Source: Leuconostoc rapi
GTDB taxonomy: Bacteria > Bacillota > Bacilli > Lactobacillales > Lactobacillaceae
Length of the DNA: 64,000 nucleotides
NCBI RefSeq assembly: GCF_016908715.1
Contig: NZ_JAFBEK010000007.1
Span: forward strand, 1-64,000
Direction: 5' to 3'
Shown piece by piece: positions 48,152 to 56,496 of the stretch. The stretch's first letter is position 1, and each line of letters begins with the position of its first letter. Both the position numbers and the translations under genes were made by a program. Below the pieces are notes generated by a model. The model had not been told where the DNA came from. It was given only the letters and a program-made list of their open reading frames with translations, and did no database searches.

Positions 48152-48292
48152 ATGGGAAGCTCTAGATCAGAAATAACTAATAGACCACTGCAGTCATTAG
48201 AAAATTTTTCTTTACAAGATTTTATGACTCAATCAACAAATCAACTTAATTCGATTCTAAACAGTCAAGAATTAAGTTCTGCTGAAGGCTAA
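48152..48292 (+). CDS. 46-residue candidate peptide precursor (RiPP- or bacteriocin-like)
   Basis: MGSSRSEITNRPLQSLENFS then LQDFMTQSTNQLNSILNSQE and LSSAEG. It is polar, rich in Ser, Asn, Gln and Leu, with no Cys, no double-glycine leader and no signal peptide. AGGCGG precedes the ATG by nine bases; a good promoter is upstream. Directly after the stop is a strong hairpin with T run, then a second gene with its own AGGAG site: the precursor, attenuator, enzyme layout of many RiPP operons. Lack of Cys excludes a lanthipeptide. No known precursor family matches by eye. It might also be a signal peptide for the nearby Rgg. Confidence 0.6.
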   Translation: MGSSRSEITNRPLQSLENFSLQDFMTQSTNQLNSILNSQELSSAEG

Positions 48293-48298
48293 TTTTTT

Positions 48299-48342
48299 AA
48301 TAACGCGTTCAAGGTAATAAAACTTTGATCGAGTTATTTTTT
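48299..48342 (+). terminator. Attenuator/terminator after the peptide gene
   Basis: AATAACGCGTTCAAGG pairs with CTTTGATCGAGTTATT at 14 of 16 positions, followed by TTTTTTATTTT. Read-through would supply the next gene. Confidence 0.8.
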
Positions 48343-48357
48343 ATTTTAGGAGATGAC

Positions 48358-48483
48358 ATGTATACAGAGAGAGAATACGACTTAGAACATGCTATTAAAT
48401 TAGCCCAGGAATTTTTGAAAAATAGTAATATTAATTATATTTCAAAAAAAATGGAAACATCAGATGTGCTCCTAAGTCAATAG
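48358..48483 (+). pseudogene. 5' fragment of the gene after the peptide, cut by an IS
   Basis: Starts MYTEREYDLEHAIKLAQEFL at ATG 48358 behind TTAGGAGA. After 36 codons (ending METSD) it runs into the IS end at 48465 and stops six codons later. The remaining segment is helical and charged; too short to assign. By position it would be the processing enzyme, immunity or transport gene of the peptide locus. Confidence 0.6.
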
Positions 48484-48514
48484 TTCGGACTCTTTTTTCT
48501 CTAGGGCCGTTCGG

Positions 48515-49279
48515 TTAAGCGACTTGCATTTTGCGATGGACCACACTGATACGTTCGTCATTGTACCAGTCTAAATAGTTTGAAACAGCTAAAATTAAAT
48601 GTGCCAGCGAGGCAAATCGGAATTGATAAATCATTTCTCGTTTTAAAAGTGAATGAAAACTCTCAATTTTGGCATTGTCATATGGATGCCCTAATTTTTA
48701 ATAAGAATGTGCAATACCTTGTTGCTGTAATATTTGTTCAAAGCCAAAACTGGTAAATTGACTGCCCATATCGGTGTGCAAATAATCTGGTTTAGCGTGT
48801 TGCGATAAAGCCCTTTGTAATGTTGATACCACTAACTTTGTGTCCATCGTAGCACTGATTTGATGAGCCAAAATTTTGTGGCTAGTTAGATCCAAAACGG
48901 ACGCAAGATACCCCCATTGCCCATCAGTTAATTTTAAATAAGTAATGTCCATACTCCAAGCATTCACTGACGTGAGCTGTTTGATCAAATTTGGTCGTTG
49001 TTTGTAATCAACTGTTGTTGTTGGCTGTTTGAAGCGTTTGACCATCACAGAATAAATATCAGCTGCTTTCATCAAACGTCTAATACGTCTAATGCCATGG
49101 TGTAACTGCAAGTCAGCTAAGGCGATTTGCAAGCGTGGTGCGCCATAAACACGATAGTTTTTCTGCCAAATTTCAAGCAATAACTCTGTCAAAATAATAT
49201 CTTCACGTTGACGAGTCGGCTCATGATAATGTGTCCAATCAAAGTAGGTACTTTTTGGAATAGCCAACATTTTCAGCAC
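48515..49279 (-). pseudogene. IS3-family transposase OrfB with in-frame stop
   Basis: Integrase-core transposase: YGAPRLQIALADLQLHHG, then NAWSMDITYLKLTDGQW with the first Asp, DYLHTDMGSQFTS with the second Asp. At 48698-48700 an in-frame TAA follows GIAHSY; the same frame then continues KLGHPYDNAKIESFHSLLK with the catalytic Glu to TAA at 48515. A one-base change of a Ser codon would give this stop. The gene is therefore inactive unless the stop is read through. Confidence 0.88.
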
Positions 49280-49341
49280 CGTGACTAGCTTAAAGTCTCT
49301 TCTTAAAAGGTTTTGAATGACTGGTAGATGGGTCTTACGCG

Positions 49342-49611
49342 TTACTTGTGATGTTCGCCTAGCAAAACGGCCGCTAATTTTAATATCTCATTTTCTTCTT
49401 TGAGACGATTGTTTTCCTTTTGCAGGGTATTAAATTGCGCGCGAGTGACCGGTTGCCCCTGATCATCTGTCCCAATGACTTCAGCTTTTTTAACCCAACC
49501 CGTGACAGTTTGGATAGCTAAGTGGTAGTCATTGGCCAATGAATTAGCCGAACGACCTTGGTTGTACAAGGTGACAATTGAAGATTTGAATTCTGGGGTA
49601 TATTTTTTCAT
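49342..49611 (-). CDS. IS3-family OrfA
   Basis: An 89-residue protein starting MKKYTPEFKSSIVTLYNQGR with a helix-turn-helix (SANSLANDYHLAIQTVTGWVK) and a coiled end with leucine-zipper spacing (NNRLKEENEILKLAAVLLG). It lies before orfB in the normal arrangement for -1 frameshifting. Intact. Confidence 0.9.
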   Translation of the reverse strand: MKKYTPEFKSSIVTLYNQGRSANSLANDYHLAIQTVTGWVKKAEVIGTDDQGQPVTRAQFNTLQKENNRLKEENEILKLAAVLLGEHHK

Positions 49612-49686
49612 AAAAACTCCTATACGCTATTATCTCGGATTCTGCCCTAGAAATAAAGTCGTTCGGAATTTCAGTATAGGAGCACA

Positions 49687-49812
49687 CACTTACAAACAAC
49701 AACTAGTGTTTTTCAGTTATTAATACCTTTGGTCTGTATCAGTATTTTCTTATTTACTGTCTCCTATGTCATGTGGCAAAAAGGTATTCAAAAGTACAAC
49801 TCAGCCAATTAA
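49687..49812 (+). pseudogene. C-terminal fragment of a membrane protein, probably ABC-2 permease
   Basis: Open from the IS end to TAA 49810-49812: TSVFQLLIPLVCISIFLFTV and then SYVMWQKGIQKYNSAN. One hydrophobic helix followed by a WxxGxxxYxSAN-like end, which is the usual finish of daunorubicin-type ABC-2 permeases. It is co-directional with the peptide gene and would fit as its exporter or immunity transporter, with everything between lost at the IS. Confidence 0.5.
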
Positions 49813-49845
49813 AATAAAGTTATATTTTATGAATTATATTCTGTT

Positions 49846-49895
49846 CCTATACGGAAATTCCGAACGACTTTATTTCTAGAGCAGAATTCAAGATA
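49846..49895. mobile_element. Solo IS end, inverted copy of the IS terminus at 49631-49680
   Basis: The 50 bases starting CCTATACGGAAATTCCGAAC match the reverse complement of the IS right end at 46 of 50 positions. It is a remnant of a second, oppositely oriented copy, about 160 bp from the first. Confidence 0.85.
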
Positions 49896-49954
49896 AAACA
49901 TGAAATTCTACGGTTTTAATGATTGTATGATATTAAAGTCAAAGTTTGCCACAC

Positions 49955-49999
49955 AAAAAAATGCGTATTTATCAAATTACTGATAAATACGCATTTTTT
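49955..49999. terminator. Terminator of the nucleoside operon
   Basis: AAAAAATGCGTATTTATCA and complement form a 19-bp perfect stem with a six-base loop, just after the last nucleoside hydrolase gene on the minus strand. Confidence 0.9.
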
Positions 50000-50004
50000 A
50001 TAGA

Positions 50005-50964
50005 CTAAGCTTTTAACACGGAAATCATAAAGTCCATAAAATCACGGACAAAGCGTTTAGCGTTGACGCCAACAGCAACATTTGTGGTTGTTGGGTCTAG
50101 TAATCGTTGGCGGTCACCAATTGTGCGGCCATAATCATGTGTATCCTTGTCATAAGTCACACGCATATTCAATGGAATCGTGACGACATAGCTGGGATCA
50201 ATAGCCACAGCAACGGCTAACGGATCGTGCAAGGCCGCACCACGATGATCGATGTCTAAGCGATCATAGGCTTCGATATAAAAATCCATTAAATCCGCAT
50301 ATGCAGTACCAGCCTTTGTGCCTAATTCACGCCATAGCTGTGTGTCTTTTTTGGTTAACAGAGTACGTAGCGTGACATCTAAACCAACCATGGTTAAATT
50401 TTCTTGTGTTGTGAAGACTTTGTCTGCTGCTTGAGGATCTTGGTTAATGTTGGCCTCGGTAAAAGGCGTCACGTTGCCAGGAACTGTCAGTGCACCACCC
50501 ATTAATGTTGTGTTACCAATTAAGTGGGCAATTTCCGGGTCGATTTCTAGAGCTTTGGCCATATTTGTCAAAGGACCGGTCGGCACATAAATTAATTCGT
50601 CTTGATATTTGTGTGCCATGTCAACTAGAAATTGTATACCATTTGTTGTCTCAACTTTGCGCGTTGCAGTAGTTAATAATAGATTACCAACACCCTGATC
50701 ACCGTGAATAGCTTGAGATATTGGCATGACATCAAAGTGATCAGTTGTAGATGAATGTGATGCCCCTAAGTAAACAGGGACATCAGTCGCACCAAGTAAC
50801 TGTAATAAGTTGAGTGTGTTTTGAGCGGCAGTCTCGACAAGTGTGTTACCATACGAAGCAATCACGCCAATTAAATCAACTCGGGGGTCACATATTGCCA
50901 ATGCTAAAGCAAGTGCATCATCAACACCAGTATCTAAATCTAAAATCATCTTTGTTGCGGCCAT
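50005..50964 (-). CDS. Nucleoside hydrolase (inosine-uridine preferring family)
   Basis: A 319-residue nucleoside hydrolase. MILDLDTGVDDALALALAIC has the Ca2+-binding DxDxxxDD cluster; FTEANINQDPQAAD and the late ALHDPLAVAVA with the catalytic His-Asp are present. It splits ribonucleosides into ribose and base in the cytosol. The exact base preference is not predictable. Last gene of the nupC operon, one base after its paralogue. Confidence 0.92.
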   Translation of the reverse strand: MAATKMILDLDTGVDDALALALAICDPRVDLIGVIASYGNTLVETAAQNTLNLLQLLGATDVPVYLGASHSSTTDHFDVMPISQAIHGDQGVGNLLLTTATRKVETTNGIQFLVDMAHKYQDELIYVPTGPLTNMAKALEIDPEIAHLIGNTTLMGGALTVPGNVTPFTEANINQDPQAADKVFTTQENLTMVGLDVTLRTLLTKKDTQLWRELGTKAGTAYADLMDFYIEAYDRLDIDHRGAALHDPLAVAVAIDPSYVVTIPLNMRVTYDKDTHDYGRTIGDRQRLLDPTTTNVAVGVNAKRFVRDFMDFMISVLKA

Positions 50965-50965
50965 A

Positions 50966-51904
50966 CTATACTGCTCCTTCCCGATAGTGATTCATCACTG
51001 GAATTTGTGCAACAAACCATTTTTCAAATGCGTTTGCATCAATATTAATGGCTACTTTTGTGTTCGTTTTACCGTTTGACCAGCGATTTTGTGTATCTGC
51101 GATGGTCGCGCCAGCAGCTGGGCCATCAGTGATAATATCGATCCAGTAATCTTTTGTTGTATAAAATTCTGGTTTGAGTAAATAGCAAATCGTATTGACA
51201 TCGTGCATTGGTTTGCCGCCTGGCTCGCTATCACCATAGGCCGTCATTAATTTATGAAGCATATTACCGGCTTCACCAATATCAGCAACGGCATCAATCG
51301 TTTCTAAAGATAACAAAGCTTTTAATGTCACATCAAGACCAATCATGACAATGGGGACACCACTTTTAAAAACGATACTAGCAGCGTCTGGGTCTGTAAA
51401 AACGTTAAACTCTGCGACTGATGAGACATTACCACCAGACAAAGACCCACCCATCAAAACAAATTCTTTGATTTTTTTAAGCAAATCGGGATGTGTTTGA
51501 ATTAATAAAGCAATATTGGTGTAAGAACCAGTCGCAACGATCGTCATTGGTTCAGGCGCTTCTGATAATACTTTTGCCATAGCACTAACTGCATCAGTTG
51601 TGAGAGGTTTTGCCGTGATTTCTGGGAATTCATAACCAGGCATACCTGATGCACCATGAATGTATGAGGCATCTGCGAATGCTTTTTTTAGTGGTGCGGC
51701 AGCCCCACGTGCTACCGGTAATTGGGGTTGTTTAAAAAATGTTGTGAGTTTTAAAAGATTAGTAGTTGTTTTATCAACAGAAACATTGCCAGCAACACTT
51801 GTTAGTAGTTTGATATCAATCGCCGAATTAGTCAATGCAATTGACAGCGCAACTGCATCATCAATGCCTGGATCCATATCTAAAATAATCGGAGTCATGT
51901 TCAT
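50966..51904 (-). CDS. Nucleoside hydrolase, second paralogue
   Basis: A 312-residue relative of the neighbouring enzyme with IILDMDPGIDDAVALSIALT, VAEFNVFTDPDAAS and PMHDVNTICYLL, where Asn and Ile replace the PLA of the other copy near the catalytic His. The differences around the pocket suggest a different nucleoside preference (one purine, one pyrimidine is typical). Follows nupC by 26 bp with an AGAGAGG site. Confidence 0.92.
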   Translation of the reverse strand: MNMTPIILDMDPGIDDAVALSIALTNSAIDIKLLTSVAGNVSVDKTTTNLLKLTTFFKQPQLPVARGAAAPLKKAFADASYIHGASGMPGYEFPEITAKPLTTDAVSAMAKVLSEAPEPMTIVATGSYTNIALLIQTHPDLLKKIKEFVLMGGSLSGGNVSSVAEFNVFTDPDAASIVFKSGVPIVMIGLDVTLKALLSLETIDAVADIGEAGNMLHKLMTAYGDSEPGGKPMHDVNTICYLLKPEFYTTKDYWIDIITDGPAAGATIADTQNRWSNGKTNTKVAINIDANAFEKWFVAQIPVMNHYREGAV

Positions 51905-51930
51905 ACCTCTCTAAATAGTAATTATATTGC

Positions 51931-53154
51931 TTACCACACGAACAAGCCAGCAGTTGCTGCTGATAACAAGGATACTAAGATACCTGACAACAACATGTAG
52001 GGAACGCGTGAACTAATGTAATCATTCTTTTCCTTATCGACCAAGCCTTTGAAAGCACCGATGATCATACCAATTGTACCAAAGTTAGCAAAACTAGTTA
52101 AGAAGACAGTGAGTACAATACGGGCATGTTCATTTGCAAATAAACCTTTACCAGCCATGATTGATTTTGATACTTCACCCATGACAACGAATTCATTAGT
52201 AACTAATTTTGTGCCCATGAATTGTGCTAATTTAAAGGCATCATCGACATTGAAACCAAGGAACCAAGCAAATGGGAACATGATCACGCCAAAGATATTT
52301 TCAAGGGTCAACCAGTGTAAGCCAGTGAGGCTAAAGAGTTGGTTGATCAGGGCAGCTAAGGAAACAAAGGCAATAACTGTTGCAGTGATAATTAATATCA
52401 ACTTACCAGCACCAAGGATTGAGTCGCCTAAGAATGAGAAGAATGGTTCTTTTTTAGTGCCTTTTTCGTTAATGTTAACAATAACATCATCTGCCGGTGC
52501 TACTTTGTTAGGGTTTAAAATAGAAGTAATAATGATTGCGCCTAAAATATTGAGTGGGATAGCTGTCAAAACATACTTGCCAGGAACCATTTGGGTATAT
52601 GAACCGATGATTGCTGACGTGACGCAGCTCATGGACATCATGGCTAGGGTAAAGTTTCGGCTTGCAGACATATGATCTAATTGTGATTTAGATACAGCTA
52701 ATACTTCAGTATTACCAAGAAACATCATTTCAATGGAGAAAAATGCTTCGAATTTTGGTTGACCAGTCACAAAGGCAAGTCCTTTACCAATCCACTTAAT
52801 TAACCAAGGCAAGACGCCAATATATGTCAAAATATCGAACAGAGGGACAACAAGTAGAATGGGTAACAAGGCAGAAGTGACAAAGTTTGGACCACCATTA
52901 TTTGATGTTAACCATTCAGGTAACGCAAATGCGATTCCCTGAGATGCAACCGATACGAGCCAATTGAACCCATCAGCTGCGCCTTGAACGGCAAGTTGCC
53001 CAGCCTTGAACTGGGTAAAGAACCAAGCCAAAGCCAATTCAATGACTAAGACAATACCGACAGACCGCCATTGGATATTTTTCTTATCTCTTGAGAACAA
53101 GGCTGCAATAGCAATGAACACAAAGATACCAAGTACATTAGCAAATAAAAACAT
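51931..53154 (-). CDS. nupC: NupC-type concentrative nucleoside transporter
   Basis: A 407-residue CNT-family importer with about nine to ten helices, GKLILIITATVIAFVSLAALIN and the family motifs FFSIEMMFLGNTEVLAVSKS and FANFGTIGMIIGAFKGLV. It takes up nucleosides with protons or sodium. I set the start at ATG 53154 behind AGAGAGGA. A longer frame to 53268 would run over the operator and cre site upstream and begin with a non-CNT sequence, so it is not used. First gene of nupC and two nucleoside hydrolases. Confidence 0.92.
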   Translation of the reverse strand: MFLFANVLGIFVFIAIAALFSRDKKNIQWRSVGIVLVIELALAWFFTQFKAGQLAVQGAADGFNWLVSVASQGIAFALPEWLTSNNGGPNFVTSALLPILLVVPLFDILTYIGVLPWLIKWIGKGLAFVTGQPKFEAFFSIEMMFLGNTEVLAVSKSQLDHMSASRNFTLAMMSMSCVTSAIIGSYTQMVPGKYVLTAIPLNILGAIIITSILNPNKVAPADDVIVNINEKGTKKEPFFSFLGDSILGAGKLILIITATVIAFVSLAALINQLFSLTGLHWLTLENIFGVIMFPFAWFLGFNVDDAFKLAQFMGTKLVTNEFVVMGEVSKSIMAGKGLFANEHARIVLTVFLTSFANFGTIGMIIGAFKGLVDKEKNDYISSRVPYMLLSGILVSLLSAATAGLFVW

Positions 53155-53188
53155 AATTTTTTCCTCTCTGTAAACAGAAGATTTGATG

Positions 53189-53204
53189 AGTAAAACGTTT
53201 AACC
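53189..53204. promoter_or_regulatory. LacI-type operator of the nupC operon
   Basis: AGTAAAACGTTTAACC, a near-palindrome centred on ACGT, 35 bp before nupC. An identical 16-mer lies before rbsK at 54383. Confidence 0.82.
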
Positions 53205-53235
53205 ATAAGATAGCGTACCATATTTTTTTATGAAT

Positions 53236-53249
53236 TGAAAGCGCTTCCA
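53236..53249. promoter_or_regulatory. cre site for CcpA
   Basis: TGAAAGCGCTTCCA fits the cre consensus at every defined position. It lies between the nupC operator and the divergent LacI-family gene, so sugar availability should repress one or both. Confidence 0.75.
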
Positions 53250-53310
53250 GATATTTTTTAAGGTACAATAGATATATTAAAGTATACCATTACGACAAGG
53301 AATAGATTTC

Positions 53311-54306
53311 ATGCGTAAAACTTCAATTAAAGATGTTGCTAAAAAAGCAGATGTTTCTATCGCTGCGGTTTCCCAAATTTTAAATAATAAAGGGCAGCGG
53401 TTTTCAGACCATACAATCGAAAAGGTGTTACAAGCACGTGATGACCTCGGGTATGTGCCCAACAGTGCGGCGCGTAACCTTAAAGGTACAAGAAATCGTC
53501 TAATCGGTATTATTGTACCATCTTTTCGTATGCCATTTTTCGCAGATGTTATTCAAAGTATGCAAGATAACGCGCCGGACAATGTTAACCTTGTCTTTCT
53601 TGGATCAACCGATGAAAATTTGCAGAGCGCGATTTATTCACTTGTTGCGCGTGGTGTGCAGGCGCTAATATTTGGTAGACCCATCCCAAATCGTACAGAA
53701 GTAAATGATTTTTTGAAGAAACGACATATTCCTTATCTGGTACTTGATCAAAATGCTGATATTAATGCGCAAGACATGGTGCAGACGAACGAATTTACAG
53801 GTGGCAGCCTGGTGGCGAGCCATCTGTTATCTTTGGGACATCGAAAAATCGCCTTAATTCTACCAAATAAATTAACGGATAATATGAGACAACGGCGGGC
53901 TGGCTTTTTGGATACACTTTCTACAGCTAATCTAGCGCCTACTACTATTATAACCTCAACATTGTCAAAACATGGTGGATTAGCAGCAGTCCATCAATTA
54001 ATACAAAGTCAAGCCACGGCTACTTTTGTATTAAACGATGAAATGGCAATCGGAGTATTGCGCGGATTAGCCTATCAAAATGTGAATGTACCAGTGGATA
54101 TATCAGTTGTTGGTTACGATGATACAGATTATGCAGAATTTATGATTCCAACGTTAACCACCGTAGCTCAGCCTGTGTTAGAAATTGGTCGTTCCGCGCT
54201 TAATATGATACTCAGACGCTTGGATCATCCCAATTTACCCTTTCAAACTGCCTTTTTTGATGTTAAATTGGTTGTTCGAGAATCAACCGGTCCAGTTAAA
54301 CAATAA
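53311..54306 (+). CDS. LacI-family repressor of nucleoside/ribose genes
   Basis: A 331-residue LacI/RbsR-type protein: helix-turn-helix SIKDVAKKADVSIAAVSQIL at 4-23 with hinge helix NSAARNLKGTR, and a ribose-binding-protein-like sensor domain with GYDDTDYAEFMIPTLTTV. It lies between the nupC operon and rbsK-rpiA, both of which carry the same operator. The effector could be ribose, a ribose phosphate or a nucleoside. There is no such operator directly before its own gene beyond the shared gap with nupC. Confidence 0.92.
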   Translation: MRKTSIKDVAKKADVSIAAVSQILNNKGQRFSDHTIEKVLQARDDLGYVPNSAARNLKGTRNRLIGIIVPSFRMPFFADVIQSMQDNAPDNVNLVFLGSTDENLQSAIYSLVARGVQALIFGRPIPNRTEVNDFLKKRHIPYLVLDQNADINAQDMVQTNEFTGGSLVASHLLSLGHRKIALILPNKLTDNMRQRRAGFLDTLSTANLAPTTIITSTLSKHGGLAAVHQLIQSQATATFVLNDEMAIGVLRGLAYQNVNVPVDISVVGYDDTDYAEFMIPTLTTVAQPVLEIGRSALNMILRRLDHPNLPFQTAFFDVKLVVRESTGPVKQ

Positions 54307-54335
54307 AAGCAATGTCAACATATGACATTGCTTTT
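54305..54335 (+). terminator. Terminator after the LacI-family gene
   Basis: AAAAGCAATGTCA and TGACATTGCTTTTT arms around a short loop. Confidence 0.8.
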
Positions 54336-54382
54336 TCTTGACTTTTTTTTCTAAACGACGTAGAATAAACTCGACCCTTATT

Positions 54383-54398
54383 AGTAAAACGTTTAACC
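54383..54398. promoter_or_regulatory. LacI-type operator of rbsK-rpiA
   Basis: AGTAAAACGTTTAACC, identical in all 16 positions to the nupC operator, 29 bp before the rbsK start. Confidence 0.85.
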
Positions 54399-54426
54399 TC
54401 ATTTTATATATTAAGGAGTGTTTGAC

Positions 54427-55365
54427 ATGAAAAATAAAGTTGTGATTATTGGAAGTCTCAATATAGATACCATTCAAATGATTGATCGATTACCAAAACG
54501 TGGTGAGACGCTTGCGGTGAATAATCAAGCAAGTACTTTTGGTGGCAAAGGGGCGAATCAAGCTGTCGCAGCTGCTCGTCAAGGAGCGGATGTGACTTTC
54601 ATCGGTGCTGTTGGTAATGATGATCGTGGTCGTGCATTTAAACAGTTATTGATAGATGAAGGCATTAAAACAGACTACATCTTTACAAAAAATCAACCCA
54701 CTGGTTCTGCGACGATTATGTTAGAAACAGATGGGCACAATACGATTATGGTATTTGGTGGGGCCAATATGGCTTTGAATGCTGATGATATTGCGCAAGC
54801 TCATACAGCGATCGCGCAAGCCGATGTTGTTGTCGCACAGCTTGAAGTACCACCTGATGCAGTGGCAAAGGCTTTCGCCATTGCGCGCGAAGTTGACGCC
54901 TTAACTATTTTGAATCCAGCGCCAGTAACAAAACATTTGAGCACCGAAATTATGTCAACAACCGATTTGTTGATCCCAAATGAAACCGAAGCAGCAGCGC
55001 TAGCAGATGTGACACCGACAACAGATCGACAAGCATTGGATCAGCTAACAGAAAAATTGCAACGTTTGGGTATGTCACATACGATTGTGACGCTTGGCGG
55101 AGAAGGTGTCTACTACAATGTTAACAATCAAAGTGGGCAGGTACCAATTTTTAAAGTTGAGGCCGTTGATACAACTGCTGCTGGTGATACATTTATCGGT
55201 ACAGTAGCCGCCAATATAACTAAAGACATGTCTGATTTGCCATCGATTATTAAACGGAGTTGTTTTGCAAGTTCATTAACAGTTAGTCGTCCTGGCGCTC
55301 TGGTTTCCATCCCAACAAAGGCAGAAGTTGATGCTGGTTTGCAAGAAAATAGCGTTGCTGAGTGA
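54427..55365 (+). CDS. rbsK: Ribokinase
   Basis: A 312-residue PfkB-family kinase: IGSLNIDTIQMID, STFGGKGANQAVAAARQGA (substrate-binding N-terminal signature), NETEAAAL and the C-terminal signature DTTAAGDTFIGTVAA with the catalytic Asp. It phosphorylates ribose released by the nucleoside hydrolases. Start ATG 54427 has GGAG eight bases before; an upstream GTG overlaps that site and is not used. The stop overlaps the rpiA ribosome site. Confidence 0.95.
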   Translation: MKNKVVIIGSLNIDTIQMIDRLPKRGETLAVNNQASTFGGKGANQAVAAARQGADVTFIGAVGNDDRGRAFKQLLIDEGIKTDYIFTKNQPTGSATIMLETDGHNTIMVFGGANMALNADDIAQAHTAIAQADVVVAQLEVPPDAVAKAFAIAREVDALTILNPAPVTKHLSTEIMSTTDLLIPNETEAAALADVTPTTDRQALDQLTEKLQRLGMSHTIVTLGGEGVYYNVNNQSGQVPIFKVEAVDTTAAGDTFIGTVAANITKDMSDLPSIIKRSCFASSLTVSRPGALVSIPTKAEVDAGLQENSVAE

Positions 55366-55375
55366 GGAATTTGTT

Positions 55376-56065
55376 ATGAATACAAAAAATTTGCAAAAAA
55401 AACAAGCAGCAGAAGCTGCAATGCAGTATATTCAATCAGATATGATAGTAGGGTTAGGAACTGGATCCACAGTAGCTTATTTTTTAGAAGCTTTAGCACA
55501 ATCAGAACACCGCATTATTGGTGTGACAACCTCCAAATTAACTAGTCAACGTTGTGCCGAACTCAATATTCCTATTGTTGATATTGATGAAGTTGATCAT
55601 ATTGATGTGACTGTTGATGGCGCTGATGAGGTGGATACTTATCTGAATGGTATCAAAGGTGGTGGCGCCGCGCTACTAATGGAAAAAATTGTTGCCAAAA
55701 ATTCACGAGAAAACATCTGGATTGTCGATAGTAGTAAAGTACACGATACTTTAGGTTCATTTCCGCTACCTGTTGAAGTAATCCCTTATGGCAGCGGGCA
55801 GCTGATACGTCAATTTGCTGATAAAGGCTTATTTCCCAAATTACGACGACGCCCAGATGATAATCAGCCTGTTATTACTGATGCAGGACACTACATTATT
55901 GACTGTCATATGCAAACAATTAATAATCCATATGCACTAGCCGAGTATTTTGAAAGCCAAGTTGGTGTTGTTGAACATGGTTTGTTTTTAAATGTTTGTG
56001 ATCGTGTCATCATAGGTGGTGAAACGCTGCAAATACAAAGTCGTCAACAAAGTCAGACGATTTAA
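55376..56065 (+). CDS. rpiA: Ribose-5-phosphate isomerase A
   Basis: A 229-residue RpiA: MIVGLGTGSTVAYFLEAL, VDIDEVDHIDVTVDGADEVD and GIKGGGAALLMEKIVAKNSR, carrying the phosphate loop and catalytic Asp-Lys region. It converts ribose-5-phosphate to ribulose-5-phosphate, leading into the phosphoketolase pathway. Start ATG 55376 follows GAGGAA; an upstream in-frame start within rbsK lacks a site. Coupled with rbsK under the shared operator. Confidence 0.96.
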   Translation: MNTKNLQKKQAAEAAMQYIQSDMIVGLGTGSTVAYFLEALAQSEHRIIGVTTSKLTSQRCAELNIPIVDIDEVDHIDVTVDGADEVDTYLNGIKGGGAALLMEKIVAKNSRENIWIVDSSKVHDTLGSFPLPVEVIPYGSGQLIRQFADKGLFPKLRRRPDDNQPVITDAGHYIIDCHMQTINNPYALAEYFESQVGVVEHGLFLNVCDRVIIGGETLQIQSRQQSQTI

Positions 56066-56169
56066 CGTTAACGTATGATAGTAGGATCAATATTCATTCA
56101 TGTGAGTAATATTAAAATTATTTATCATTGACAAGATAAAATGATAGATATATAATAAAATGATTAAAA

Positions 56170-56445
56170 ACGTTGAAAAGATAAGTAAAATTTAATACGT
56201 AATTTAAGAGAGCTAATACGTGGTGAAAGTTAGCATTACAATGAATTTGAAAATGGTCTTGGAGTGAATAGTGGTATGAGCTGTCTAGTAAATGCCACTC
56301 GGGTGCGCCCGTTACTGCGTTAGGGTATCTCTTCAGACGTACCTGTTAAGTATAAAGTAGTAATACTTTATAAAATTTGGGTGGTAACGCGACTTTTTCG
56401 TCCCATATTTCTTGTGTTTTTTACAAGAAATATGGGACTTTTTTT
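56170..56445 (+). promoter_or_regulatory. T-box leader with methionine specifier
   Basis: Stem I can be paired: AAGAT with GTCTT at the base, a loop with AGTA (56184-56187) opposite GAAAATGG, AAATT with AATTT, GTAAT with ATTAC, then AGAGAG and GGTGAAA distal motifs. The specifier is ATG at 56253-56255. A stem III (TAAAGTA/TACTTTA), the T-box TTTGGGTGGTAACGCG (56376-56391) and a terminator TCCCATATTTCTTGT/ACAAGAAATATGGGA (56401-56437) with T run follow. Uncharged tRNA-Met would favour readthrough into the operon from 56497. Confidence 0.9.
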
Positions 56446-56496
56446 GTTTTTCTGATGTTGAAAATATTATTAAATCAAGTAAGTAGGTAAATTGCT

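Larger units (their letters stand above)
48465..49686 (-). mobile_element. IS3-family element disrupting the peptide locus
   Basis: The termini share TGTGCTCCTA and further matches inward (48465-48474 and 49686-49677), and it encodes orfA and orfB on the minus strand. No target duplication is visible (AGA on the left, CAC on the right), which indicates deletion or recombination next to one end after insertion. The sequence left and right belong to two different truncated genes. Confidence 0.85.

Noticed and set aside
51931-53268. Longer nupC start at 53268
   Set aside because: It would make the LacI operator and cre site coding and adds residues not seen in the family; ATG 53154 has a good ribosome site.
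56276-56278. A second ATG in the T-box leader as the specifier
   Set aside because: It lies in a stem (AGTGGTAT with ATGCCACT) after stem I, while the ATG at 56253 sits in the loop opposite the AGTA motif.
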